Shown: positions 25,601 to 37,845, numbered from the stretch's first letter. The stretch: DNA of 64,000 nt from Zonotrichia leucophrys gambelii (GCF_028769735.1 NC_088171.1:96723412-96787411), one strand, 5' to 3'. Notes: generated by a model from the letters alone, not told the origin. Numbers and translations are program-made.

Positions 25601-28387
25601 GCTAAGGACTGGCAAAATAAACACGTTAAATAAGAGACATTTGAAACAACATCTTCAGTATCTAACACTTTCATTATAGCTGTTCATCAGTTTTTTTAAG
25701 GAAAAACTGTCCACATGGTAAATATTTTTCTAAATGTGCTTGTTTAGTGACCATTGCCTACCCAATTGACACAAAGCCAAAAATATCTTGAACCAACCAC
25801 TACTGCCCTGATCTCTTCCTTTTGGATACAACCTGCATGGTAAATATACCTGTGGCAATATTTGTATATCTATTTATATCAAAATCTTAGGTGATATTGA
25901 AGAAATTTTTCGGTGTAGATCAATCTAAATCTGTATTCTCTGTAGATATTTTTTAACAATGAAATTTTTCTCTTACTTGTTGAATAGAATCAATGAATTA
26001 AAACAAAAACTAGAGCTGGAACTGGAAATGGTAGTAGTCCATAAAACAGTGTTGTTGAAAACAGACATCTGCAAAGATAAAAGGCTGAAGCATTAGGGAT
26101 AGAAAAGGGTAGAAAATTCTGTATGTTTCTATAATCTCACCTTTGAGAAGCACTACATCTTAATCTTAAATTCAGTTTATATCATAAAGTCATCCAACAA
26201 AAAATATTATAAATGATGCTTAAAATTTTTCTTGATAAAGAGTTAACATCAGGAGTGGGGAGAAGTTTCTTTTTCTACTAGTAAATAAGTTTTGATAAGG
26301 AAAATAGTTCTGGATATTGAAAATTTGCAAATTTTTTGATGACAAAAAAAATCTACCAGGGAAAAATAGTTTTAGGTCAACAAGAATCAACTCTTTAAAA
26401 TTTTGCACCATTTTTAATTTGATTCAAATATGGTATACTGTTTTAAGGAAACCACAGGTATTATTTGTACTTCGAAAAACATAAATGGTATTAGTAATAA
26501 TTAGACTGTTCAACTGCAAAGAATTCCATATGCAAATGAAACCCCCTCTGCACTCAAATAAGATAAACTATGCCCTGCATTAATGGGACTTGTTTCGTGC
26601 ACTTTCTTGCCAAACACCTGCTGGTTGAGCAAGATTGCTGACTGGTTAAATTGATTAAACTCCCATGTGGGGATACTGTGCTATTTCTTTAACTTACTGA
26701 AATACAACATTTCACTTGGTGAGTGACAAAATGTTTTTGAGTAGATTATGTGTTTAATAAACAGCTATGTGGTGCTGTAGGAAAAAATTGCTCTTGGGAA
26801 AATTCCCTTTTAAATGTTACTTTCTCTTCACCTTTTGCTTTCTCTACTAAAGGAAGGGAAACTGCATTTATAAAATTTTCTATACTGATTATAGCACAAA
26901 TAGGTTATCAGAATTTTCTACTCTAGTATACAATAATATTCACAGTTTTGACATTTTAGGTTTTGTGCAATTTAAGTTGCATGCGTGCCATAAGGATGTT
27001 CACATTCATGTGACAGGGAAAAGAATTTATATAGTTACAACATCTAATTCCATCAAAAATGAAAGCTAATGTTGCAGGAAAACTCTCAGTAGATGTAAGA
27101 GAAGTAACACTAATTCATGGAAGCCATCAGCTAGTTTACAAACTCAGAAAAAAATGTGTTGATATGGGTTCAACAAAATATGCAATGAAATAGTCATAGA
27201 TCTACATGGAAAAATGCAGAAAAAACACTAAAAGAAGTTTTATTCATCTGAATTACTAATGAATAATAAATGAAAAAACATTCATGATGTGCAGGATACC
27301 AGAGTGCATTTCTAGTATTTGCATTACATACATAAGTAATATTTATTAATAGTTGATTCAATCTTGAATGGTAGTAATATGATATTGAAAGGACAGATAA
27401 ACTTATACTAAAACTGAAGGGAAAGTGTTTTGCACCACACAGACCTCAGTCCTGGTTTATCAATTACGCAGATTGTGAACCTGTCATGGAATCCTATTTT
27501 TCCTTCCTCCCCATGAAACCAGGATTCCTTTCTATTTAAACAGAAGTACATTCAAGTACTTTCTATGGCAAAAATTACAATGGCAGGAGGGAGTGTGGTT
27601 CACATTTCAGTTTCATCCTGACAGGAAGTTAAAGAATTATGAAAGCTGAAAATTATTCAGAAATACTACAGTTAAGATGCAAACATTTAATCTTTAAAAG
27701 TCTCACTAAAATAATGTTTTTGCACATATGACTTATTTGTTTTTCTATGAAACTATTAGTCTATTTTAGAGGAAATTTCTGAAATTTCTTTATAAAAATT
27801 TTAAAATAAATGCCCATTTTTCCTGTTCTGATTTTGTTAATAATTAAGCTGATAGAAATATGCAGCCTGCTTCATGGGTTCTTAATACCAGTTCTTGCAT
27901 ACTTCATTCCGTAAATATAATTTGTAGCGTAATTGAAATAAAGGAAATATCAAGAAAAGAAATTTTCCTTGGTGAATTATTTCTTCTTCCCTTTTTGTAT
28001 TTTCAGAGAGGCCTTGAAGTGTTTTGCTAACAAAAAGAGAGGACAGCCCCAAGTGTTATACTTCTTGAAAGCTGCCTCTTCCCTTCACAACAGGATGTTA
28101 AATCCAGGTAATTGTTCTTTAGCAGCCTTTTCAATTTTTGGAGTAGTCAAAGAGTTCAGAAACAGTTTTACAACTACGAGTGCTTCAGAAACATGAAGGT
28201 CTGTGAGGTCTGAGGAGACCATATATTAAATAGGCAAAGGGACCCATGTACTGTCAGAGCTCTTCTGAAGTCTTTGGTAGAATTTCTTGTCTTATCAAAG
28301 CCACAATGTATCCTCAGACTAATAAGCCAAAAAAGCACGTATTACTTTCTTAAGTGGAAGGGGGTATAGTACCAAAAGCAGCATTGC
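22656..28387. other. Unique AT-rich sequence
   Basis: About 5.7 kb with no recognised interspersed repeat. It contains an octamer-bearing GC-richer patch near 26520-26680 and an exon-like segment at 28007-28107, listed separately. All other frames are short and compositionally biased. Confidence 0.6.
28007..28107 (+). other. Exon-like segment with open frame (unrecognised)
   Basis: A 101-bp segment is preceded by a strong acceptor (TTCTTCCCTTTTTGTATTTTCAG, with AG at 28005-28006) and followed by CCAG|GTAATT. One frame is open throughout (one base, 33 codons, one base), with a mixed residue composition that begins EALKCFANKKRGQPQ and ends HNRMLNP. The other two frames contain stops or are less protein-like. 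I do not recognise the product. The splice signals and open frame are seen directly; that it is a real exon is inference, and no joining exon in a compatible phase was identified. Confidence 0.2.
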
Positions 28388-28990
28388 TGAGGAAGAAAAG
28401 GAAGTCCTGGTGGGTAAAAGGCTGCATGTGATCCAGCACTGTGCACTTGCAGCCCAGAAAGCCAAACGAGTCCTGGGCTGCATCCAGCTTGGGGGTCCTC
28501 AGTACAGGAAAGACATGGACCTGCTGGAGTGAGCCAGAGAAGGGCCACCAAGATAGTGAGTGGGATGGAGTACCTCTTCCAAGAGAAAAGGCAAACAGAA
28601 TTGGAGTTGCTCAGACTGGAAAAGAGAAGGCTTTAGCGTGACCTAATTGCACCCCTCCAAGACCTGAAGGGAGCCTACAGAAAAGATGGGGACTATTTGC
28701 CAGAGCATGGTACAGGACAAGTGAGAACGGATCCAAACCGAAAGACCTACAGTTTAGAGTAGATATTGGAAAGAAATTCTTGACTGTAAGGATAGTGAGG
28801 CACTAGAACATGTTGCCCAGAGAAGTTGTGGATGCCCCATCTCTGAGAGTGTTTAAGGCCAGGCTGAAAGGAGCTCTGAGCAATCTGGTCTAGTGGAAGG
28901 TATTCCTGCCCATCCCACGGCAATGAGGTTGGAACTAGAGGATCTTTCAAGTTCCCTTTTAATGCAAAGCATTCCATACTTCTACAATGT
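28388..28990 (+). mobile_element. CR1 LINE 3' fragment (sense)
   Basis: About 600 bp in sense orientation, running from the last part of ORF2 (CACTTGCAGCCCAGAAAGCC, CTGGGCTGCATCCAG) through the 3' UTR (TAGATATTGGAAAGAAATTC, GTTGCCCAGAGAAGTTGTGG) to the eroded 3' terminal repeat at about 28970-28990. It is 5'-truncated, as is usual for CR1. Frameshifts and stops break the ORF2 remnant. Short frames on both strands here are fragments of the element. Confidence 0.95.
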
Positions 28991-30246
28991 CACGCTCTGG
29001 GTTACCATACATGGTCAAAACTGATGTCCAGGCCAAAACTGATGAAGTTCAATGGCACTACTCTCTTTGTCTTAGTATAGTCAACTATGTAATACAGAAT
29101 TAACCCTAACTCTTATCTTCTTAAACAATCTCTTGATTTTTTTTTTCCTGTTAAAGCCACTAATTCAGTCATGAAGTTGTTGTCTGCTCTGCATTTCATA
29201 GAGCCTTATATGCACCTCTGAAAGAGCTTCACAACATTCTGTGAAAGGCTTACTTGACAAATTGCTATGTGGCAGAAAGTCATTGGCAGCAAAGTGCAGA
29301 CTGATAGATGTACAGATATAGCAAGGCATTGAAATATTAAAGGAATGTGTGCCACCAGTGATTTGAAGGCTGGCATTTAAAACAAAGTTCACCAATGCCT
29401 TTTCCTTTCCATGTGCAATTTCAACCTGTGACTGAGTTCAGTGTTTATTAAAGCTATCACTCAGTTAAATGGGAGTTAACAAAGACAGCAAGAACAAAGA
29501 AGGGGAAAAGGTAGAGCTGGGGATCTCCAGAGAATTAAAGCAATTTAGGAAAACTGCTGATTTCTACATTCTTAAAAGTTAAGGCTAGGTTTTTGATAAC
29601 ATTATTATAAATACTCAAGGAAAAAAAATCTCTCCTATATATAAGCTGTGTGGAAGACAAGAAGGTGAGACAAAAATAGGTGTAAGAAATTTAAAGGCGA
29701 AGCATTATTTGTCTGCACTCGCATTCTCTTTAAAACAGCATTTCTCACCATGAGCAATTTTCATCATGAAGCAGTAAGTTCACAGACATGAAAAAGAAAT
29801 ATATGCATATCTACCCAGCTAGCTAGCTGGCTATTTGTATATGCACACAATGCATTCACACAAACATACACACAAACAAAAGTTTTCTAATTTCCAGTTT
29901 GGAATGGATCACAATGAATGGCAGCATCACATTGTGCATTTTTAGGAGCTGGAAGTGACATGTTCAGATTTTTTTAAAACTGTTCTTAGTGCCAATTTTA
30001 CTAATAAAGTTTTTACATGTTAAATAAGCAGAACAAAAGTGCTCGTACTGGGAAAAAATGAGGAAAAGTGGAAAAGGAAAGAGGGAGACTAGCACAGGAG
30101 CACAGGAACTCTAGTAGAAACTAACTCTACTACTGCAAAAAATTAATGTTTGTATTGTTCACTTAACTGGAAACCTGGTAGTGAATGTTGTAGATTTTTT
30201 CGCTACCATCTTCTGGGAAAGGCACTGGACTGTAACTTGGAAAACC

Positions 30247-30267
30247 ATGATGATGATGATGATGATG
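30247..30267. repeat. (ATG)7 perfect trinucleotide microsatellite
   Basis: Seven uninterrupted ATG units. It would read as a poly-Asp run in one plus-strand frame, but the surrounding frame is not otherwise gene-like. Confidence 0.95.
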
Positions 30268-31009
30268 TAGCTAGCCAGGACATTCTGATTTCCCACAGAG
30301 CAGAAACTAAAACTAAAGTGTTGGCAAAAGCTTTTTTTTCTTATGTGTGATGTTAAAAAAAAACAGGCTTCTTAGAGTGAGTTCAGAGAGCAGCTTCTAG
30401 CTCTGCAGCTGCCCTGTCCCTGCAGCCTCTCATGGATATGAGCAGAGGAAGGGAACACCAGCCACCTCCATTCACATTTTCTGTGAGTGAGCTTTGGAAT
30501 CACCAAGCAAATTTATGGCCAAGCAAGAACAGTTAAGGAGAAACACAGACCAGGTCACACAGGCAGAAATGGTCTAAAAATCATTTGTCAGTGTATCAGT
30601 GATATTCCCCATTTAGGTGTTCACCTGAAGCTGCTGTCTCCTATTTAAAGATACTTCAAATAAGCTATGTAGCCATGTGTTGATATCAGGAGAGGACCCA
30701 TCTAAGTAACAATATTGACATATGACGGGTGATGGAATGACCTTACATTGCTGCCTGAAGACAAGTTCATTTAAAGTGCTGCAGAAAGGCCATGGAATAT
30801 GAATTCCCTGCTGAATTATTGTATCTCATTCATAACTCAGTAATAACTGGGGAGTTTCTTTAGTCCAGATCTATATCACACAAGGAATATTTGATGTAGG
30901 GAGTAACTCAAAGGGCTGAAACACCTGGGTGCCCTGAGAGCGGAATACAGATAATTGGTCCACCACAAACCCTTAATATCCATTTTTTAGTGTTATATTT
31001 TTGTTCTAG

Positions 31010-31061
31010 AATGTTAAAAACAGACTGTAGGTACTTTCTGTTCGGCAATGACAAAAAGCAG
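31010..31061 (+). other. Exon-like segment (weak)
   Basis: A 52-bp segment lies between a good acceptor (GTTATATTTTTGTTCTAG) and a near-consensus donor (CAG|GTAAGC). One frame is open (one base plus 17 codons, starting MLKTDCRYFLFG). The product is unrecognised. It is short, so the open frame has little weight by itself. Confidence 0.15.
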
Positions 31062-33983
31062 GTAAGCTGGAGAGATGCCTCCAAGATGTGTTTTCTACCC
31101 TGCCTAGAAACTCAACTCAGATCTGTCAAAATGAAACTAAAAGGAACTAATCAACATTTTGTTTTCAAAATCCATGAAGTCTGAGCTTGGTGAAAAACAA
31201 ATTCATATTTCATAATATAAATACAGAAATTATAAGAACAGGTTAGACAAAAGGTGTGTGTTCATATCTTGCCCCTTCTGTTTCCTCTGTTACTTTTCCT
31301 AAACAACAGAATAAAATCCACAGCTGAAGTGTCTTCAAGTAGAGACCATTCAGGTAGGAAGACAGGTGGCTTATGATGAACAACGTTTTTTTCTCTTAGA
31401 ACAAGAAATAGAGAGATGCTGAATTTTAATAGAATTAACATAAATTAGCTTATCAACAGAATCCTCTTCCTTTCTCTGTGACTACTGGCTCTAGCCAGAA
31501 CTTTCTTCTCCCAGTTCTAGGTCTGTGCCATGATTGTCAACATGCATTTACATGCCAACATGTAAAATAAAGTAGGGACAACTAAGTGGGAAAGTGCAAT
31601 GGGAAATAGCTTGTTTTGTCTGGACACTGATGTGTGACCACATCACCTGACTAGGAGCATTTCTGTGCAGTCTGTCCATATTTGAAAATGTTACCACTTT
31701 TAAAGAACTATGAATTTTCAGGGACTGGATACTGTTGAATACTGAGAAACTTCTCTTTTCTTGGTGTGGCAAAATAGCTAGCAAAATGTTTGTACATGGA
31801 TTCACATGTTTTCAAAATGGAATTAAATATAATTACCATTAGGTACAAATTTATACAGAGAATGAAGCAAGGGCATAAAACTGAAGGGCTGGAAAAGATA
31901 CAAGCAAATGCAATGGGAGACTTTCATCATCTCCAAAGTTATGGGAACTAATTTTCTAATCGCTCAAACAAAAAAAGCATTAACTTAGCTTGTTGATCTA
32001 TTTGATAATTTTAATACTGTTTTAAATTCTGATGAATCAAGCATGCTAATATAGATATTCCAGTCACAAATTCCTTCACTTTTAAAGAATAGTTTCTAAA
32101 TCTTCAGTTGTGGCACCTTCTAATTCAAAATTATAAACCAAACATTTTTCAAGATTTCAAACAATTTCAGGATGTTTCTGAAATTTACAAATATTTATCT
32201 TAATCTCTTCAGTTACAAACCTTAAAAATAGAATATTATCCAGTGGTAGGATTGGATTTTACTACTGGAAATAGGAAAATACTACAGAAAAATGATAATA
32301 TCCTTCATTAGGGTGATTCCAAAGTGTGCTGGATATGATTTTGACACTGTTGCAAATAAGGTGAAACACAGGTTTCTCTTTAATCTAGCCTCGCACATCA
32401 GCTTCCTAAAATCCAGAATGGTCACAGCATTCTGCATGCGCTACACTGTACCACTTCTTCTCTCCATTATCAAAGATATCATACAACTTGTCAGTGTTAA
32501 ATAAAAAAAAAAAAAAAATTCTTACCATAGCAAAGGTCTGGCTTTATTCTCTTGGTGAGCTACTGGCATGTTCCAACACAACTATTACAAACATTGTTAG
32601 CCATAAACACGTCTATTTATTCTCTACAATATTTCAAAAGGAATTATGTAAAAAAGCTCATGCAGAGCAAGTTATTCTGAAACTTTCAAAGAATCATGTA
32701 TTGCAGATGTACTACCCACAGAATTTATTCTATATCAGTAAAGGTGAAATGAGGATAAAGTTAATAATGTTATTTCACTGAAACTATTTCTTACAATCAC
32801 AGCTTATTTCCAGCTTTTGTCAAACAGATATAATAGCAATGCAATATGATTATATAACAAAACAACTTCTGCATGCTTATTCTGATTTATACACTAAGTT
32901 ACATAGATTCTGTGAAAGAAACAACATTTTTCCCTCTGAGTCTTATTCTCCTTCTGATGTGACTAATCAACATGCCACATCAAATCACTGGAGTCACTTG
33001 AATCTTGTGCAACTACAAAGTCAGATAAATTTGGAAGTTCATTTCCCTTCCTGGCTGCTATTGCAAGATAAAAAAGCAAAATAGGGGTAGGAGGAAATTT
33101 TGAATGACATGAAGAAAAGTGCCTACAGACTGTTGTAAATTACACCTCTATTACTGTGCACTCTTGGCATTTTCTGAAGAAATGTGTAAATCAGCTGATT
33201 TTCTTGCAACTGACCTTGTTAACAATGGGATTCTTTTCCCTGTTTCTAAGACTATCTTTGAAAATACTAAAACCTGAAAGTTTCAGGTATTGAAGAAATT
33301 TAATATTTACAGAACTGTATGGGTCTTTTTTTTGAAGCTCCAGTGTGACACATAAAATCAAGATCTCATCTCTGGAAATGTCACAACTTTCACTTCTGAC
33401 ATTGAACAAGGCATTCTTTCTACACAGGTAGATACTTCAGCTATCTATAAATAAAGGCAGAAAACTAATTTTACACCTACTCTTTTTTTTTCTTTACAGT
33501 TGTATTTATTGACTATGATCTGGGATCTGTACATTCATCAGCAATAAATTCTCCAAGCAATATAAATCGTTTGGAGTTTTTTTTCCCAAAAACATTCTTT
33601 CTCTGGAAGCTGGTTTCCTCTCCCTTGATTGATATGACTCAGATATGCAGTTACCTGATTTGGGAGCACTGACCTCACATCTGTGAACACCCTCTGTGCT
33701 GTACTTGCATTAAAAAAAAACCCACATATAATTCTACTTAGGAGAAAATGTAATATTTTTTTTTGACAGTGACTATTTTGAGTTATTTTTGAGCAGATAT
33801 TTATGTCATTTCTATGGTTCATTTTCTTCTAAAGCCTGACTACCAGCACCAATATCCATTAAAAAGAAAAAAATATTAAATATCTCTTCTTATGTTTTTC
33901 TTGTCATTCAGCAACTCAGTTGCTCAGTTTGATTTCTTTAAGCTTCATCTGCCATCCAGCCTGCAAGGCAGTGCATCACATAC

Positions 33984-34076
33984 CTGAACAGTTTGTTAAT
34001 GAACCCAGAGTCTTTTTTCCTTGTTTTGGAGCTATCACTGCTGCCTCTCTGCTGGACCACCACTGGTAAATTGTTT
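33984..34076 (-). other. Candidate coding cassette exon, unrecognised gene
   Basis: On the minus strand, an acceptor with a good pyrimidine tract (CCTTGCTTCTTTTCAACAG) precedes a 93-bp segment that ends TTCAG|GTATGT, a strong donor. One frame is open throughout: one base, 30 codons, two bases. The exon is therefore frame-preserving, as cassette exons often are. The translation is hydrophilic and mixed: it begins NNLPVVVQQRG, continues through a Ser/Lys-rich SSDSSKTRKK stretch that resembles a phosphorylatable linker, and ends DSGFINKLF. This residue mix is unlike the Phe/Ile/Asn-rich noise frames elsewhere in the window. A second minus-strand frame is also open through this interval (62 codons, 33976-34164) but reads into the flanking intron-like sequence. 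I do not recognise the protein. The signals are visible; exon status is inference. Confidence 0.35.
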
Positions 34077-36292
34077 CTGTTGAAAAGAAGCAAGGTATGA
34101 TCAAAGGTTCTAATTTTTTTCTAAGTGCTTGTTGAAATTTTGCCAGTTCTTTGCCATCTCCCAAGGTGCTGAATTTTATGCTCTAATTATTTTTCATATT
34201 ATAACTCCAACCCCAACAGCAGCAACACATATTGGATTTTTTTTTTTTTTGCCTCTTCCTGGGAGTATCACTAATTCCTTTATTTTTAAGAGGAAAGAAC
34301 CTTGACTGTGTCCTAAAAACTATGGTCTGACCTTCAGAAATAAGTCCAAAAGCACAGTAAGTTGAGACAGCAGGTTTCTCTTGAACAACAGTAGCAGCTG
34401 TGGGAGATCTGACAAGTCTGAAGAACTGATTCCTTTTTAGGTTGCCATGGTGAGGCTTCTAATTTATAAATCATTACTGTTATACTTTTGTTCCTCAAAG
34501 TCAAAATTAATTGTTTAGCAAATGTCTTCCACAGGAGGTGAGTTAATGAAATAAATCAGTGTACAAATCCTACAAAATAAACTAGTAATCTATCCTTTCA
34601 GGACCTCTTCTTTTGAAAGTCTTACTTTTTAAATTCCTCATTAAAATTTGTGCATGCGTTTTCAGTTGTCCATACATTATTATTTTAGGAAAAATACTTT
34701 TTTTTAAGTTTCCTCAATGCTATCTCAGCTCTCAATGTAAGGCATGCATCCTGCAGCCTGTCTTGGCAACAACATATAATTAATATGTGTTGACCAAAGA
34801 AACTCTTCTGGTTATAAACAGATCACTTACTGAAGTTACAAATTTCAAAACATCAACTTTATATCAAAAAATATATTTTCTATGCAAAATTGGTGATTAC
34901 ATTCCATGTCTCTCAGTTCTATTCTTTATATATTCTCTTTTCTTGTCTTTAATTTCTACCTGTTATAGGGAAGTCCTGCATTTAGTATAATGATTGCCAC
35001 ACTAATAAATTTCAAACATACACCACCCTTGTTTCAAATAAATATCACAAAGGCAGACCCATCATACAAGCTGTATTAAAATGGTCGAAAAAACCAACCA
35101 GAGTGATAAGTACATTTATTAGTACCATTAGTACCACAAGAATATATTCTTTTATATTTGGGGGCTACTAAGAATTATAAATTATTCTAAAAGAAAAATT
35201 CAATCACTTTGTTTTCAGTTTCTGAAGCCAAAGACTCTGGACACGTTGATTTATATCTGATGGCCAAATCCTATATGCACCACTACAACTTCCTTTCAAA
35301 TGATGCAGAAAAGATTGGTCCCCAGGCATTAATCCTCCAGAAACTGAACATTTAGCTTTTCAGGAGCACCTATTTGTTAAAAACACAAGCATGGCACAGG
35401 AATAAGTAGTTAGTGATTTATGGTGCTGAAGGCTAATCAGTGCTATCCGTAATATGAGAGATTTAATTCAGAATGTTTTTCTTCAGCACATGAAGGGTTC
35501 ATCTGGAATGGTACAGGTGGAGACAGCAAAATAAATGGAATGAAGTGTCATGTGAAAAAAGAGACATATGAAAAGGAAAAAAAAAAGCATGCAAAACCAG
35601 GTGTGCATAAAAGTGAAAGGAATATACACTCATCAAATTGAAATGACATGAAGTAGCAGTACCTGAAGAAGTGATAGGCAGGGAATTGTCAAACAGCCAG
35701 CTGAGGAATCACAGCTAGAACACAGCTGCTGCAAATGGCCAAACCTTCAGCCTTCAAGAGTATTATTCTGATAACAGAGTGTGCAACTTTTCTGTACAAT
35801 TAGAAAGCCTATTGGAAGCCAGCTCAGCTGCTGGCCTAACCTTTTGGACAATCGCAGTCATTTAATTTAACATATTTAATGTTCTAAAAAACTAAAGTCT
35901 CCAAAGAAAATTAGTTAACATATAAAAATTGTGCTTTTAGGACCTGAATTGCTGAGAGAAAATTAGAGTAGAGAAGAGTTCTTGTCTAAATCCCATAGAA
36001 ATGAACTTCTACTTCAAGCATCTTTAACAGAATTTACAGGTTCCCATGATAATGGTGTTATGCTTGCCACAACACAAAACTTCAAGGAAGCGCATCTAAA
36101 TTTTGTGGCAATATTTATGTCTTTGAGAGTATCTTTCATATCTCTTTCTCATATCTGCATTATTGTGATTTATGCTAAGAATACACAACTGCTAAACCAT
36201 TTTAGCACAATTACATCTTACTATTAATTGATTTATCTTGAGTTCAATGGTTACAGTAGAGATTCGAGTCAGACAATTCAGAATCTCCTTAC
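34077..36292. other. Unique AT-rich sequence
   Basis: No recognised repeat. A plus-strand acceptor (TTGTTTTCAG, AG at 35217-35218) is followed by 45 open codons to a TAG at 35353-35355. This is recorded as a finding only, since open stretches of this size are common by chance. Confidence 0.55.
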
Positions 36293-36580
36293 CTCTCTTC
36301 GAGACGGTTTGAGAACTGGAGCACTGGTCCCATCATCAGTCCACTTTCTCGTCAGACGCCGTCTTATTTTCCTGAATTATCTGCCTCTGATAAGAATCCT
36401 TGCTCTTTGTCTTCTCTCATGTTTGTTTCCAGAAATACTGCAGACATCTGCAAAGTAGTCCTCCTTGAAGAAAAATGGAGAGCAGTGGGCAGATTCAGGT
36501 AAATTCTGGAAACTGAGAGATAGAAGCTTACATTTGTGAACCTGAACAACCTTGGGCTGCCTGATAGAATGTGACGGCAA
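36293..36580 (-). pseudogene. Possible decayed coding exon, unrecognised
   Basis: On the minus strand a single frame runs from about 36580 to 36293 with only one stop (TAA at 36374-36376). It ends at a strong donor, GAGAG|GTAAGG, with the GT at 36291-36292. Residues before the stop include FFFKEDYFADVCSIS and KHERRQRARILIRGR; after it come KIRRRLTRKWTDDGTS and APVLKPSRRE. The composition is protein-like, and the last 80 bases keep several CpG dinucleotides in a CpG-poor region. A possible acceptor is TTCTATCTCTCAG near 36510. The single stop could mean a pseudogene, a terminal coding exon ending at the TAA, or chance. A 107-codon frame in another minus register overlaps it. The protein is not recognised. 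Confidence 0.22.
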
Positions 36581-37311
36581 AAGTGTGCTCTGGAGACAGA
36601 TTTTGAAGAGGATGAAGCTGTAGTGTTTTTAACACCCACTGGAACCTCTTTCAAGGCATGAGTGACAAAGTTGAAGAACACATCCAAGTATTTGTTTGAA
36701 AATTTTAGTGGAGAATGAAAACTGGCAGTAAAGATTTCAGTTTATCTCCAGAAACTGTCCACTTCTCATAATAGGCATAAAAATGGAATCAGTCTCTCTT
36801 GCAGTTTTGGGTTTTTTTCCCTATCCCTTGAAACAGTGAGAAATATTTGATTCCTTGACAAACCCACTGACATCTATGAATGAAATAGTCTGAGGCAGTT
36901 TATGTCTCACAGGCTCCTTGCACGCAGCTGAGCTTCTAATACACATTTTTAATCTCTTACATTAATAAGGGTTGGAAATGTTTTATGCCCCCAGATGAGA
37001 GCTCTGATTCTCCAGTGTGATAGAGTAATAAGTTTGTAATTTGTAAAGCAACTTGATGATTGCAAAATGCACATTATATTGTGATTACATTTTTTGAAAG
37101 GCATCAACATTTTTAAACAAAAACACTAACATTTCTCTATTCATTTAGTATTTCTGTTCCTCACAGACATTTTATACTTTCTGTCTAGTATCAGATCAAT
37201 AGTATTAATGTGAAATGGAGTTTGTGCTTTGACAAAGATACCAAGCTCATTGTGCTAGACCAAGTCATGTTAATACATTCCTGTTCATTGTACTTTATTG
37301 TGTTTCATGAT
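36581..37311. other. Unique AT-rich sequence
   Basis: No repeat, RNA gene or exon-like structure was seen apart from the upper end of overlapping short frames. Confidence 0.6.
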
Positions 37312-37845
37312 TTCATGGAAATACAGAATGGTCTGTGTTGGAAGCAAACTTGAAGATTTCTGGTTCATTTCTATGAGCATGGACACCTTCCACTAGACCA
37401 GGTTGCTCAGAGCCCCATCCATCCTGGCCTTAAAAACTTCCAAAGATGGGGCATTCCCAACTTCCCTGGGCAACCTGTGCCAGTTAACCTTCACAACAGG
37501 AATTTCTTCCCTAATCTGCCTAAACTGTTGCCCTTTCAGTCTGTAGCCATTCCCCCTTGTTCTGTGTCTACATGCTCTTGTATAGAGTCCCTCTTCATCT
37601 TTCTTTTAGGGTCCCTTCAGGTACTTGCAGGCCACAATTAGGTCACCCTAAAGCCTTCTCTTTTCCAGGCTGAACTGTTCCAATTTCGTTCACATTTGCT
37701 CTTGTAAGAGGTGCTCCATCTCTCTAATCATCGTGGCCTCCTCTGTACTCACTCCAGTAACTCCATGGCCTTCTTGTGCCAGGGACCGCAGAGCTGGATG
37801 AAGCATTCCAGGTAGGGTCTCATGAGAACAAAGTAGAGGAGCAGG
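37312..37845 (-). mobile_element. CR1 LINE 3' fragment (antisense)
   Basis: The plus strand reads as the complement of the CR1 3' end: an eroded terminal part with ACAGAATGG, then CACTAGACCAGGTTGCTCAG, TCTGTAGCCATTCCCCCTTG, TTTTCCAGGCTGAACTG, GGTGCTCCATCTCTCTAATC, and finally GTAGGGTCTCATGAGAACAA in the ORF2 end. It is 5'-truncated within ORF2 and heavily substituted. Confidence 0.95.

Larger units (their letters stand above)
28991..33983. other. Unique AT-rich sequence
   Basis: No recognised interspersed repeat. Small items are an (ATG)7 microsatellite at 30247-30267, an exon-like segment at 31010-31061, and a 17-base A run near 32503-32518 followed by an AT-rich frame. No RNA gene was seen. 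Confidence 0.6.

Noticed and set aside
29817..29832. AGCTAGCTAGCT palindromic run
   Set aside because: Only three units; below what is informative.
32285..32520. Segment ending in a 16-base A run as a possible processed retrocopy
   Set aside because: No protein-like frame or target duplication was found, and processed pseudogenes are rare in birds because CR1 does not readily mobilise mRNAs.
33480..33560. Acceptor TTTTCTTTACAG followed by a 15-codon frame, stop and AATAAA
   Set aside because: Too short for support; AATAAA words are frequent in this AT-rich DNA.
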